DNA of 64,000 nucleotides from Clostridia bacterium (GCA_017559305.1 JAFYSP010000022.1:1-64000); one strand, 5' to 3'. Shown: positions 17,334-25,333, counted from the stretch's first letter. Notes: generated by a model from the letters alone, not told the origin. A program made the numbers and translations.

Positions 17334-18341
17334 TTAAGCATTCAATACTTTGGATGCACCTGTGAAAATCTTTGCAAAACCTGCGGTTGAAGTGATGGCG
17401 GCACGTTCTAACTGACGGTCGATAAGTTTGTCGTAATCGACGTTAACATCACTTGCAACAACCATTTCAAGAGCGCAGTTTTTATCAAGAGCGATGATAC
17501 CCTTGTCGTTAGCGGCAGTACTCTTAATGAGTTTAGCACCAAGAGGATGACCTGCATTGCCTGTGCCCTGGAAGTTAATACCTGCAAGAGGATTTTTGAA
17601 CTCTTCGAGTTGCATAACCTTAACCATCATATCGGGAGACATAATGAGTGTGTTCATATCATAAGGATGCATTGCCTTGTAAAGTTCCAAAAGATCAGCG
17701 TAAGAAACAGCGCCTGTCTTTACAGCGGTAATAACCTCGGCAGCGTTTTCGTTGCCATCGCCGTTTACGAGAACGTTGACAGCATCTTGGAACTGCTTGT
17801 TAGCAATGTAAGCGCCGATCTGGCGAAGGGTTACTGTGAAAAGGTCAAGACGCTGGAACTTGATTGCCTCATAGGAAGCAACGAGCATTCTGCCTCGCTT
17901 TTTAAGAGAAACAAGGTTTTCCTGTGTGGTTACCATGGTTTCGGGAATTGCTTCGCCTTCGGCAACTTCTTTGAGTTCCTTGTCGTCATCAGAAGGAACT
18001 GATGCGATGGTACGGTAATCAAGACCGTTGATTTTGGTGGTGGTAGCCACGATGGAAGGAAGCATATTAGCCTCTGTCACACCCTGTCTGACAGCGCGTC
18101 CTACGTATTCGGGGAACAAAGCGGCAGAAGCGCTGGTAGAGAAAAACTTGCTGACTGTATCAGAGGAAGAACCGCCAACTTTAATGTCAAAGCGCTTGAG
18201 CTGACGTGAAAAAGCGTCCATACCCTCAAGTTCAGTGCCCTTGTAATTGGCTGATGGGTCAAGTTCCTCAAGAACCTGGGAAAAAGATTTTTCGGGATGA
18301 GCATACATCCCTTTTTCAAGATTAATATTATCAAATGACAT
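17334..18341 (-). CDS. Major capsid protein (HK97-fold type)
   Basis: 335 residues. The N-terminal ~100 residues are polar and helical, like a delta/scaffold segment; after FPEYVGRAVRQGV the body shows the HK97-type pattern: a VPSDDDKELKEVAEGEAIPE loop-like stretch, then KRGRMLVASYEAI, a long spine helix and NTLIMSPDMMVKV. The gene directly follows a protease gene, as in HK97-like phages. No premature stop or frame break is visible, so the protein could still be made. Confidence 0.85.
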   Translation of the reverse strand: MSFDNINLEKGMYAHPEKSFSQVLEELDPSANYKGTELEGMDAFSRQLKRFDIKVGGSSSDTVSKFFSTSASAALFPEYVGRAVRQGVTEANMLPSIVATTTKINGLDYRTIASVPSDDDKELKEVAEGEAIPETMVTTQENLVSLKKRGRMLVASYEAIKFQRLDLFTVTLRQIGAYIANKQFQDAVNVLVNGDGNENAAEVITAVKTGAVSYADLLELYKAMHPYDMNTLIMSPDMMVKVMQLEEFKNPLAGINFQGTGNAGHPLGAKLIKSTAANDKGIIALDKNCALEMVVASDVNVDYDKLIDRQLERAAITSTAGFAKIFTGASKVLNA

Positions 18342-18356
18342 ATTTTTTACTCCTTA

Positions 18357-19310
18357 TTAAATAATAAATTCTGAATTTTTCTTAAAGTTTTGGTTGCCCT
18401 TTTTTGAATAAAGTTGAGGGCTTATTTTGTCCTGTTTTTCTTCACAGGATTTGTATAGTGAAAACAACTCGTGAGCAGTCATTCTGCCGATAGCAGAGCG
18501 GATAATCATACCCTCTTTGTCGCCGAGACCCTCGCAGACGAGGGCGATAACTCTTGCTTTTTGGAGTTCGAGGTATTCTTCGGCAGCCGCCGCTTTTTCC
18601 TCTAACTGTTCGATGTACTTTGTAATGATGCTTGAATGTTCTGCAAGGATTTCTCCGCCGTTTTTAAGTGATTTTATTATCTCGGCAGAGTTTTCTATCG
18701 TTGCATCGAGTTTTTTCGTGACACCTGCGCTTCTTTGAGCGGGAACTGCAACAAAAGACCATTCATAAGCATCTGTCGGGTTTTCAAGTTCGTGAGAGCA
18801 GAGCGTCGATTTTCCGTTTTTTCGGTAATGACGGCCCTTTTTGTGATTGCAAAGTGTTGCTTCACTTCCGCAAATCGAGCAAACTCTTTTTGAGACCTGA
18901 CATCCGACGCTGACCTCTTTTTTTATACCTGCATCAATCTCGGTAACGAGATCTGCGAATTTTTCGGTTTTTGGCATATAAGCCTTCGCTTTTATGTAGG
19001 TATAAGGCTCACCGTAAACGGTTTTTCTGTCGGGGTCGGTTATAACTTCGCAGTAATAAATCCTTGCACATTGATCACTCGATTTTCCGGAGTGGTCAGA
19101 AATGCCTGTTTTACCTACGAAGAGTTCGGATAGTTTATTTAACGTATCAACCGTAAATCTTTCGAAATCACGGTCGACGTCATTGTCACAAAGAACCACC
19201 GAAAAGTTGTAAATTTCATCGGCGGTAAATGCACGTCTTGTAAATTTGTTTATCTGACTGAGTTCCTCGTCGGTCACGACGGAACTCGCTTCAAGTTGTC
19301 CGTTTTTCAA
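18357..19310 (-). CDS. Prohead maturation protease with Cys-rich insert and coiled C-terminus
   Basis: 317 residues, TTG start at 19310 overlapping the portal stop, behind AAAGGAGAAG. H73 in GISDHSGK and S134 in KKEVSVGC match the His and Ser of the S78/U35 prohead protease fold. Directly after the serine comes a C144-x2-C147, C154, C171-x-H173 group that looks like a small zinc site. Residues ~205-260 form a Glu/Ala-rich coiled coil that may act as a built-in scaffold. The protease assignment rests on these motifs plus its position between portal and capsid genes. Confidence 0.78.
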   Translation of the reverse strand: MKNGQLEASSVVTDEELSQINKFTRRAFTADEIYNFSVVLCDNDVDRDFERFTVDTLNKLSELFVGKTGISDHSGKSSDQCARIYYCEVITDPDRKTVYGEPYTYIKAKAYMPKTEKFADLVTEIDAGIKKEVSVGCQVSKRVCSICGSEATLCNHKKGRHYRKNGKSTLCSHELENPTDAYEWSFVAVPAQRSAGVTKKLDATIENSAEIIKSLKNGGEILAEHSSIITKYIEQLEEKAAAAEEYLELQKARVIALVCEGLGDKEGMIIRSAIGRMTAHELFSLYKSCEEKQDKISPQLYSKKGNQNFKKNSEFII

Positions 19311-20443
19311 TTTTCTTCTCCTTTCGTATTACTTTCGAGCGCCTTGGCTTGAGCATTGAAAAGTCTTGCTTTTGCAAGTTCGACCTCATCTTTAAGGGAA
19401 ATGTTATCCCATACTACAGTAACGCCTTTTTGGAGCCCTTCTCTTAACAAAAATTCATTGCAAATCTTCATAATAACAGGCTCTAAAATGCTTCTGTAGT
19501 ACCAAAGTTCACTTGTGAGAATGTCTACCTGTTCGGAACTCATTCGTTCGGTTGTAGACCACGTAAGACCCAAAAGAAAGGGAGGAATACCGAGTTTCGC
19601 AATTATTTGCTCAAGCATTTGGCGTACGGGAATGTTAGTGTCAATCATCTGGTTGTCAGAACCGATAACCTTGATTTTGACGTCACCGACAGCCACAAAA
19701 TCTTTCACAGATGATGAGTCGCTCATAGCGGCTGACCATTCTCTTGCGATTTCTGCCGCTCTGTCACCCGCAAATCCGCCGTCCAAAAGGTTGTCGGGTG
19801 GATTGTAGGTAACGGCAAAGCGAAGATTTCCGAGTCGCTCAAAATTAGTACCGATACAGTCGTATATCTTAAGAAGTATTTCGGATACAAAGTCAAGACC
19901 TGAAAGCAGAGAGTTGCCCATCGGGTTTTTAGGGGTCGGATTAAGGGCTGAAACCGAAATAAGTTCAGGCTTTTTGACAGGAGTGTTGCTGCTTCTAATA
20001 GCAATATCAACCCCCATACCTCCCTTTTTCTCGGTGATTTTAAGTTCTTTTATGTCGGCGTTATAAAGGCCTTTAACGACCTTTGTCCTGTCGCCTACGA
20101 CTATCTCTCCTACTGCGGTACCATAGGTCAAAAGGCTGTCGGCATACTGTGATAAAAAACTGGCGATGCCAACGCCTGCCGAACCTACGGGAACGGTTTT
20201 CAGAAAATCCTCAAGCGGCTTTTGTGAATATTTATTGTCACACTCAACCCTGAAACCGCCGATGAGGCGGATGATTTTGTGAATTGCCGCATTAATTATC
20301 GGGACGTTTTCTTTGAGTGCGTCATATAATATGCACTCGGTGCCGGATATACTTTTCGATAGGGAAGAAAAATCTTTAGGACGAGTTATGGCGTAACTTA
20401 AAGCGTTACTCTTTTTGCCTTTATCGTCTTTGTTGGTTTTCAT
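19307..20443 (-). CDS. Phage portal protein
   Basis: 378 residues from ATG 20443, with AAAGGAAA 8-9 bases upstream; the longer frame to 20479 would overlap terL. Portal proteins form the dodecameric DNA channel at one capsid vertex. Recognisable features: IIRLIGGFRVEC near the start, YADSLLTYGTAVGEIV, NPMGNSLLSGLDFV and LGLTWSTTERMSSEQVD followed by a long C-terminal helix. 378 residues is short for the family but within range. It lies 13 bp behind terL and overlaps the protease gene by 4. Confidence 0.85.
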   Translation of the reverse strand: MKTNKDDKGKKSNALSYAITRPKDFSSLSKSISGTECILYDALKENVPIINAAIHKIIRLIGGFRVECDNKYSQKPLEDFLKTVPVGSAGVGIASFLSQYADSLLTYGTAVGEIVVGDRTKVVKGLYNADIKELKITEKKGGMGVDIAIRSSNTPVKKPELISVSALNPTPKNPMGNSLLSGLDFVSEILLKIYDCIGTNFERLGNLRFAVTYNPPDNLLDGGFAGDRAAEIAREWSAAMSDSSSVKDFVAVGDVKIKVIGSDNQMIDTNIPVRQMLEQIIAKLGIPPFLLGLTWSTTERMSSEQVDILTSELWYYRSILEPVIMKICNEFLLREGLQKGVTVVWDNISLKDEVELAKARLFNAQAKALESNTKGEEN

Positions 20444-20456
20444 ATAATATTTCCTT

Positions 20457-21701
20457 TCAACGTTTTGCGGCAAGTGCAATGGCTCCTTGCCGTTGTCCTC
20501 TTAAAGCGGTGGATACGAAATACCTGATATCGTCCATTGCGTGATCGTTTTCCTTTCGAGGCGCATCGCGTTTTGCCGATTCGTCCCAACGGTATAACGA
20601 GAATTCTTTTATGGATGCTTTGCATTGTGGAGATATTTTTATCCTCCCGCTCTTAAGGGCGTCGCACACCCTTCTGATACCGTCTGTCACGTCGTTGATT
20701 GCAGGCGTTGGAGAAAATCTTCCGTGTTTGCGGATACAAGCCATAAAGGATGCAGCCGACGGGTCGCAAATCACCGCCGTTACGTGCCTGTCTCCTGCAA
20801 GTTTTTCGAGTGCCTGGTAGTGTTCTTCATCGGTTCGTTGAACACCCTCTTTGCGTGAGTCAAAATAGTATTCGTCTATTCTGTACCAAACGTTTTGTGA
20901 CAGTCCCCAAAGCCCGAATGACGAGGGGTTTACCGTGCCGTAGTCGCAGGAAATTATATATCTTTCGCAATTTCCCTTTGGTTCGGCGATTGATTTTTCA
21001 TCAAACATAGGGTAAACAAGCCCCTCTCCCGCAACCCATCGTCCCAGTACGTATCTTTCATAGAAGGTGCCTTCATATAAAGATTCATACCTTTTCAGCA
21101 TAGCAGGGGACAAGGAAGGGTTTTCATTCATACTGAAGTGTAAATACAGAGCATTTTTTGATTTGCAGTTTTTTATCCACTCGCAAAAAAACCAATGCGA
21201 AGGATGACCGGGGTTACAGTTGAACCAAAATTTCGACCCTTCGACACTGCATCTCGCAAGTGCCTGTTCTACAAAGGATTTCGGCATCAGCGCCACCTCG
21301 TCAAAGAGTACACCGGCAAGTGTCATTCCTTGTATAAGGGAGGCGGATGCTTCGTCTCTGCCACCAAACAAATAAAAGGTATTGCTTTTGTTATTGGCTG
21401 AGACAGTAAGAATTCCTTTAGACATGGTGAAATTTGTTTCAAAACCAAGGTCTTGTAAAATAGGTATCATAGGGGTTGTGATGTTTCTTCTGACCGATGA
21501 TATCGTCTTTCCGCAGACAGCAAAACTGCGACCGTCAAAACTTTCCATCGCCCATAAGATAAATGAGATGAACATACAAAGGGTTTTTCCGCTTCGTACT
21601 GCTCCGTCACAAATGATGGCGTCATACTTTTTATACGGACTGTTTTTATTCCACCAGCAAAGCACCGTCATTTGTTTGGGTGAAAAGGGTTTAAATTCCA
21701 T
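20457..21701 (-). CDS. Terminase large subunit (ATPase-nuclease)
   Basis: Packaging motor. 414 residues from ATG 21701; a frame running up to 21818 would overlap terS deeply and is rejected because GGAG precedes 21701. ATPase: Walker A GAVRSGKT at 33-40, Walker B VLFDE at 131-135. RNase H-like nuclease: acidic residues D253 (SCDYGT), D313 (ICDPSA) and D386/D390 (NDHAMDD). All catalytic groups are present, so the enzyme appears intact. It overlaps the 3' end of terS by 11 bases. Confidence 0.92.
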   Translation of the reverse strand: MEFKPFSPKQMTVLCWWNKNSPYKKYDAIICDGAVRSGKTLCMFISFILWAMESFDGRSFAVCGKTISSVRRNITTPMIPILQDLGFETNFTMSKGILTVSANNKSNTFYLFGGRDEASASLIQGMTLAGVLFDEVALMPKSFVEQALARCSVEGSKFWFNCNPGHPSHWFFCEWIKNCKSKNALYLHFSMNENPSLSPAMLKRYESLYEGTFYERYVLGRWVAGEGLVYPMFDEKSIAEPKGNCERYIISCDYGTVNPSSFGLWGLSQNVWYRIDEYYFDSRKEGVQRTDEEHYQALEKLAGDRHVTAVICDPSAASFMACIRKHGRFSPTPAINDVTDGIRRVCDALKSGRIKISPQCKASIKEFSLYRWDESAKRDAPRKENDHAMDDIRYFVSTALRGQRQGAIALAAKR

Positions 21702-22174
21702 CGTCGTAATCTCCGAGGTTTTGAGGCAACCGCTTTGCTCCTTCCTGTACCGCTTCGACGAATGGTGCAACAGAACGTTCGCCCGAAGCAGAATCGGTAA
21801 AAAGGGCGAGCTTTTCAAGCGCTTTTATGCGGTCAAAAAACTTTATTTCCATTCCACCCGATTTAGACAGTTTAATTTCAGCCACAGGAAAAAGGTCGAG
21901 TTCGTCGATGTTTTCAATCTCATCCCAATCTTTAAGAAGTTTGATTGAGTCGGAAATATTTGCAAATGCAATTCGCCTGAGCCCTTGCACCGCCTCGCCA
22001 CTTGGCTTTTTTCTTTTGCAAAGTCGCTCAATTTCGGCAACAACCTCTCGGTCGTTCATCATTTTAAGTCCCGCTTCAAGCGGCCTTTTGGCGCCAAGTA
22101 AAGCGGCGGCTTCCTTGGGATTGCGAGACTGTTCATATAGATGGCAAAATAATCTTTGTTTTTTTTGTAAGCAT
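21691..22174 (-). pseudogene. Terminase small subunit gene, frame broken at A8 near its start
   Basis: The open frame with a start codon covers only 21691-22062 (123 residues), but the same frame continues upstream with TerS-like sequence (FCHLYEQSRNPKEAAALLG, the DNA-binding helix-turn-helix) and has no start codon. A well-placed ATG at 22174, eight bases after GGAG, lies in another frame; the two meet at a run of eight A residues (22159-22166). Seven A residues would join them into a 160-residue protein beginning MLTKKQRLFCHLY. So this is a one-base insertion, a sequencing slip, or a slippage site. TerS selects the DNA to be packaged. Confidence 0.82.
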
Positions 22175-22220
22175 TTTCATTTCTCCTTTCTGCTCATCTC
22201 ACATATACAGCCAAAAACGT

Positions 22221-22250
22221 TATTTGTTGTCCTGAAAACACCAACAAATA
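22221..22250. repeat. Perfect 9-bp inverted repeat between terS and the S1-domain gene
   Basis: TATTTGTTG (22221-22229) and CAACAAATA (22242-22250) with a 12-base spacer. It sits between two divergent genes, about 50 bp upstream of terS, so it may be an operator. No matching regulator gene is in the cassette. Confidence 0.6.
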
Positions 22251-22344
22251 TGCAACAACTTTAAAAATTTTTATTTCTACCCCTAAAAAGCCCTGCATAT
22301 ACATAAAATAAAAAGGCTTAAAGCGTATATTAGGAGGAATAAAA

Positions 22345-23274
22345 ATGCAAGTTATGTGCCCGGAGGGGTATCTCATCAATTTAGCGGAAAACAAATCAAA
22401 AACAAAAAATGCCGCCACTTTATCCGAGGCGGCGGTAAGAAACGATATACTTGAAGCTACAGCCCTGCTTTGCGATGCCGAGCATAATCTGGTTGTAAAC
22501 TTTGGGGGAATCAAAGGAATCATCCCAAGAGAAGAGGGAGCAATAGGGATAAAAGAAGGGGAGGTCAGGGATATTGCGCTTATCTCCCGCGTGGGCAAAC
22601 CGGTATGCTTTACCGTTACTAAAATATCTCAAGATAAAAACGGAGTGCCGATAGCCCTTTTGTCCAGAAGAAACGCTCAGGAAAAATGCAAAAAAGAGTT
22701 TTTAGATAATCTTAAAGTAGGGGATATAATAAATGCACGAGTTACTCATTTTGAAACCTTTGGTGCTTTTTGCGATATCGGTTGCGGTATAATTGCCTTA
22801 TTGCCCATTGATTCGATTTCGGTTTCCAGAATTTCTCATCCGAGAGACAGATTCAGCCAAGGCGATGATATAAAGGTTGCGATAAAGAGCATCGAAAACG
22901 GCAGAATCACACTTACAATGAAGGAACTTCTCGGTACGTGGCAAGAAAACGCATCACTTTTCGCAGCAGGTCAGACGGTGTCAGGTGTAGTCCGTTCAAT
23001 TGAGGATTATGGAATTTTCGTTGAACTCGCACCTAACCTTGCAGGTCTTGCAGAACTTAAATCAGGCGTTTTTGTCGGTCAGCGAGCAAGCGTTTACATA
23101 AAAAGCATATCCCCCGATAAAATGAAGATAAAACTCGTCATTGTCGACTCCTTTGATATGAAGTTTTTGTGCCCCTCACCTCCCAAATATTTTTACGAGG
23201 GGAACCATATTGATAAATGGGAATACTCTCCAAATGATGCAAATAAAAAGATTTTTACTCAATTCGGTGCTTGA
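22345..23274 (+). CDS. S1 RNA-binding domain protein (S1-like)
   Basis: 309 residues. Two S1/OB domains are clear: KVGDIINARVTHFETFGAFCD near residues 125-190 and AGQTVSGVVRSIEDYGIFVEL near 210-265. A degenerate third lies in the first 100 residues. Firmicute S1-like proteins of this kind bind mRNA or the ribosome; the protein is shorter than true S1 and the last ~40 residues are not S1-like. ATG is behind TTAGGAGGAAT. Single gene; the mrp promoter overlaps its stop. Confidence 0.87.
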   Translation: MQVMCPEGYLINLAENKSKTKNAATLSEAAVRNDILEATALLCDAEHNLVVNFGGIKGIIPREEGAIGIKEGEVRDIALISRVGKPVCFTVTKISQDKNGVPIALLSRRNAQEKCKKEFLDNLKVGDIINARVTHFETFGAFCDIGCGIIALLPIDSISVSRISHPRDRFSQGDDIKVAIKSIENGRITLTMKELLGTWQENASLFAAGQTVSGVVRSIEDYGIFVELAPNLAGLAELKSGVFVGQRASVYIKSISPDKMKIKLVIVDSFDMKFLCPSPPKYFYEGNHIDKWEYSPNDANKKIFTQFGA

Positions 23275-23299
23275 AAAATAAAAAGAATAGGGGTATAAT
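23271..23299 (+). promoter_or_regulatory. Promoter of mrp
   Basis: TTGAAA (23271-23276), 17 bases, TATAAT (23294-23299); the -35 box overlaps the stop codon of the S1-domain gene. Confidence 0.82.
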
Positions 23300-23330
23300 A
23301 ATCAAAGCATAAATTTTTGGAGATGAAAAA

Positions 23331-24149
23331 ATGGCAGGATGTAGCGGAAATTGCGAAAGTTGTTCATCAAATTGCGGCAAGGATAATAACGATCTTCATG
23401 AGCCGATCAATAAAAACAGCAGCGTAAAACATGTAATCGGAGTAGTAAGCGGTAAGGGTGGCGTCGGTAAATCAATGGTGACCGCTTCCCTTGCTGTTCT
23501 TATGAACAGAAAGGGATATAAGGTTGGTATTCTCGATGCAGATATTACAGGTCCTTCGATTCCTAAAATGTTCGGTATAACACATAGAGCAAAGTCAAAC
23601 GGCGAGGAAATTTTGCCCGAGATTACTGCAAACGGCATTGAAATAATGTCAACAAACCTTTTGCTCGAAACAGAGGAAACCCCTGTTGTATGGCGTGGTC
23701 CCGTTATTGCGGGCGCTGTAAAGCAGTTCTGGACGGAGGTCCGTTGGGGCGATCTTAATTATATGTTTATTGATATGCCTCCGGGAACAGGTGACGTACC
23801 GCTTACTGTTTATCAGTCGGTAAAACTTGATGGTGTTGTAATCGTTACTTCTCCTCAAGACCTTGTTTCAATGATTGTTAAAAAGGCGTTCAATATGGCA
23901 AATATGATGAACGTTCCCACCATCGGTATCGTTGAAAATATGAGTTATCTCGTATGTCCCGATTGCGGTAAGAAGATGGATATTTTCGGCAAGAGCAATA
24001 TTGATGCTCTTTGCGATGAGATGGGAGTAGCCCTTCTCGGAAAGATGCCGATAGATACCAATCTTGCTGAACTTGCCGACGCAGGTAAATTCGAGCGCAA
24101 CGTTGCAGAATATCTCAACGGCGCAGCCGATACAATCGAAAAACTTTAA
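23331..24149 (+). CDS. mrp: Mrp/NBP35 family iron-sulfur cluster carrier ATPase
   Basis: Cytosolic P-loop ATPase that assembles and delivers [4Fe-4S] clusters. 272 residues. The N-terminal cysteines C4, C8, C11 and C15 form a NBP35-like cluster site; the deviant Walker A GKGGVGKS is at 41-48; the C-terminal CPDC pair, the bridging cluster ligands, lies near residue 205. It carries NBP35-type N-terminal cysteines rather than the DUF59 domain of many Mrp proteins. ATG is behind TTGGAGATG. Monocistronic, followed by a terminator. Confidence 0.93.
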   Translation: MAGCSGNCESCSSNCGKDNNDLHEPINKNSSVKHVIGVVSGKGGVGKSMVTASLAVLMNRKGYKVGILDADITGPSIPKMFGITHRAKSNGEEILPEITANGIEIMSTNLLLETEETPVVWRGPVIAGAVKQFWTEVRWGDLNYMFIDMPPGTGDVPLTVYQSVKLDGVVIVTSPQDLVSMIVKKAFNMANMMNVPTIGIVENMSYLVCPDCGKKMDIFGKSNIDALCDEMGVALLGKMPIDTNLAELADAGKFERNVAEYLNGAADTIEKL

Positions 24150-24158
24150 CAGCATAAT

Positions 24159-24186
24159 AAAAAAGCGCCTTGAAGGCGCTTTTTTT
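24159..24186. terminator. Bidirectional terminator between mrp and the SPFH gene
   Basis: Stem around AAGCGCCTT/AAGGCGCTT with A and T runs on opposite sides, serving both converging genes. Confidence 0.9.
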
Positions 24187-24192
24187 GTGCTG

Positions 24193-24987
24193 TTATTCAC
24201 CGGTAATATCAGTGATTACTGTGTCACTGCCCATAGCAGAGGGGAGTTTGCCGTCCCACTTTTCGTAGAACTTAATCTTCAATATATCATCATTGAGAGA
24301 CTCTTTAATCTTGTTGTTTGCCTCCGCTTCTGCTTCGGCTTTTATGCGGATTGTCTCTGCCTCGGCTTCGGCATTGGTAATGGCGGTCTGCTTTTCGGTT
24401 TCCGCCTTGAGAAGTTGCTGTTGTGCAACCTGTTTTTCTTCAATGGCGTTTATAAATGCCTCGGAAAAATCAAAGTTTATAATATTTACGTCCTCAACGT
24501 AAAGACCGATTTCGTTGAGCTTCTCGTTAAGACCTTTGATAAGACCGTCGGATATAAATGAACGGTTTGTAACGCTTTCCTCGGCGGTGTATTGAGCGGT
24601 AATTGCCTTAAGCACCTCGTTTACGGCGGGAGTTACAAGCACGTCCTCATACTTGGCACCGATATTCTTATAAATGCTGTAGGATTTTTGCGGATCTACA
24701 CGGTAGTTGATGGCGATAGTGGTAGAAACGGTCTGAAGGTCTTTTGAGAAAGCTTCGGTATCAACCTCAAGCTTTACAATTCGGTTGTCGATACGAACGA
24801 TCTGCTGAACAAAGGGCACCTTAAAATGCATACCTTCCTGCAAAACGTTTTCATCAACCTTACCAAGCGTTACCACAACGCCTGTGTGTCCCGGCTCGAT
24901 GATTGTAAAGCTGCTAAAGCCGACTACGGCAATTGCAACCACGATTATTACGGCGATTATCAGGTTTTTGATTTTTTTGTTATTCAT
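24193..24987 (-). CDS. SPFH/prohibitin (HflC-like) membrane protein
   Basis: 264 residues. One N-terminal membrane anchor (residues ~8-27), then the SPFH domain beginning IIEPGHTGVVVTLGKV, and a C-terminal Ala/Glu/Lys-rich coiled coil (about 190-230) for oligomerisation. Such proteins form large ring cages around membrane proteases such as FtsH or organise membrane microdomains. There is no hflK or NfeD partner beside it. ATG is behind CCAAGGAGG; its own promoter is at 25017-25045. Confidence 0.9.
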   Translation of the reverse strand: MNNKKIKNLIIAVIIVVAIAVVGFSSFTIIEPGHTGVVVTLGKVDENVLQEGMHFKVPFVQQIVRIDNRIVKLEVDTEAFSKDLQTVSTTIAINYRVDPQKSYSIYKNIGAKYEDVLVTPAVNEVLKAITAQYTAEESVTNRSFISDGLIKGLNEKLNEIGLYVEDVNIINFDFSEAFINAIEEKQVAQQQLLKAETEKQTAITNAEAEAETIRIKAEAEAEANNKIKESLNDDILKIKFYEKWDGKLPSAMGSDTVITDITGE

Positions 24988-25016
24988 ACTAAAACCTCCT
25001 TGGTTTTGTTGAAATT

Positions 25017-25045
25017 ATTATACAGTATTTTCCGCTTTATTTCAA
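25017..25045 (-). promoter_or_regulatory. Promoter of the SPFH gene
   Basis: Minus strand: TTGAAA (25040-25045), 17 bases, TATAAT (25017-25022). Confidence 0.85.
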
Positions 25046-25081
25046 TAATTTTTCCCACCTGTTATTAAAAATTTAACAAAT

Positions 25082-25108
25082 AAAGGCGGCAGTAAAACTG
25101 CCGCCTTT
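25082..25108 (-). terminator. Terminator downstream of tRNA-Ala
   Basis: A 12-bp perfect stem AAAGGCGGCAGT/ACTGCCGCCTTT with a three-base loop; on the minus strand it runs into T-rich sequence. Confidence 0.85.
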
Positions 25109-25109
25109 A

Positions 25110-25208
25110 TGGTGGAGCTACAGTATCCAAAGACGAACTATTTGGTCGAGCCGCTAATTTTAGATTAGCAGAGGACTTTAGAACGGATTGGGTGCCGAGC
25201 CCCTCGGC
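25110..25208 (-). other. Structured tRNA-like segment behind tRNA-Ala
   Basis: Between the tRNA CCA end and the terminator lie three stem-loops: GCCGAG/CTCGGC (25194-25208), GCTAA/TTAGC with a seven-base loop (25153-25169), and CCAAA/TTTGG around TAGTTCGTC. The 3' end reads GTAGCTCCACCA, like the end of an alanine tRNA. No 5' acceptor strand pairs with it, so it is not a working tRNA. It could be a decayed tRNA, an integration scar or part of the tRNA precursor. Confidence 0.45.
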
Positions 25209-25284
25209 TGGTGGAGACGAAGAGGATCGAACTCTCGACCTTGCGGATGCGAACCGCACGCTCTCCCAGCTGAGCTACGCCCCC
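25209..25284 (-). tRNA. tRNA-Ala (anticodon CGC)
   Basis: 76 bases including an encoded CCA. Full cloverleaf: acceptor GGGGGCG/CGTCTCC with the G3-U70 pair that marks alanine tRNAs, D arm GCTC/GAGC, anticodon stem TGCGG/CCGCA with loop TTCGCAT (anticodon CGC, reads GCG), T arm GAGAG/CTCTT with loop TTCGATC. Transcribed from the extended -10 promoter at 25303-25330. Confidence 0.97.
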
Positions 25285-25302
25285 GAACTTAATTTGGTAA
25301 TT

Positions 25303-25330
25303 ATTATATCATAGTGACGGATTTTGTCAA
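25303..25330 (-). promoter_or_regulatory. Promoter of tRNA-Ala
   Basis: Minus strand: TTGACA (25325-25330), 16 bases, TATAAT (25303-25308) with TG one base upstream of the -10 box. Confidence 0.88.
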
Positions 25331-25333
25331 TGC

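Larger units (their letters stand above)
16216..22174 (-). mobile_element. Isolated phage head and DNA-packaging cassette
   Basis: Eight consecutive minus-strand genes in the order of a siphovirus head module: terS, terL, portal, protease, major capsid, then three small proteins of neck size. Gaps are 1-15 bp or overlaps, so it is one transcription unit ending in the terminator at 16184-16217. No integrase, repressor, replication, tail tube, tape measure, baseplate, holin or endolysin gene is present, and chromosomal genes (MFS transporter, S1-domain protein) adjoin both sides. I see no flanking direct repeat. It is either a prophage remnant, part of a capsid-forming satellite, or a retained particle-forming system. 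Confidence 0.88.

Noticed and set aside
16107..22344. Flanking direct repeats (att sites) of the capsid cassette
   Set aside because: The 3' flank (16107-16215) and 5' flank (22190-22344) were compared by eye and share no repeat longer than chance in AT-rich sequence; a computed comparison might still find a short one.
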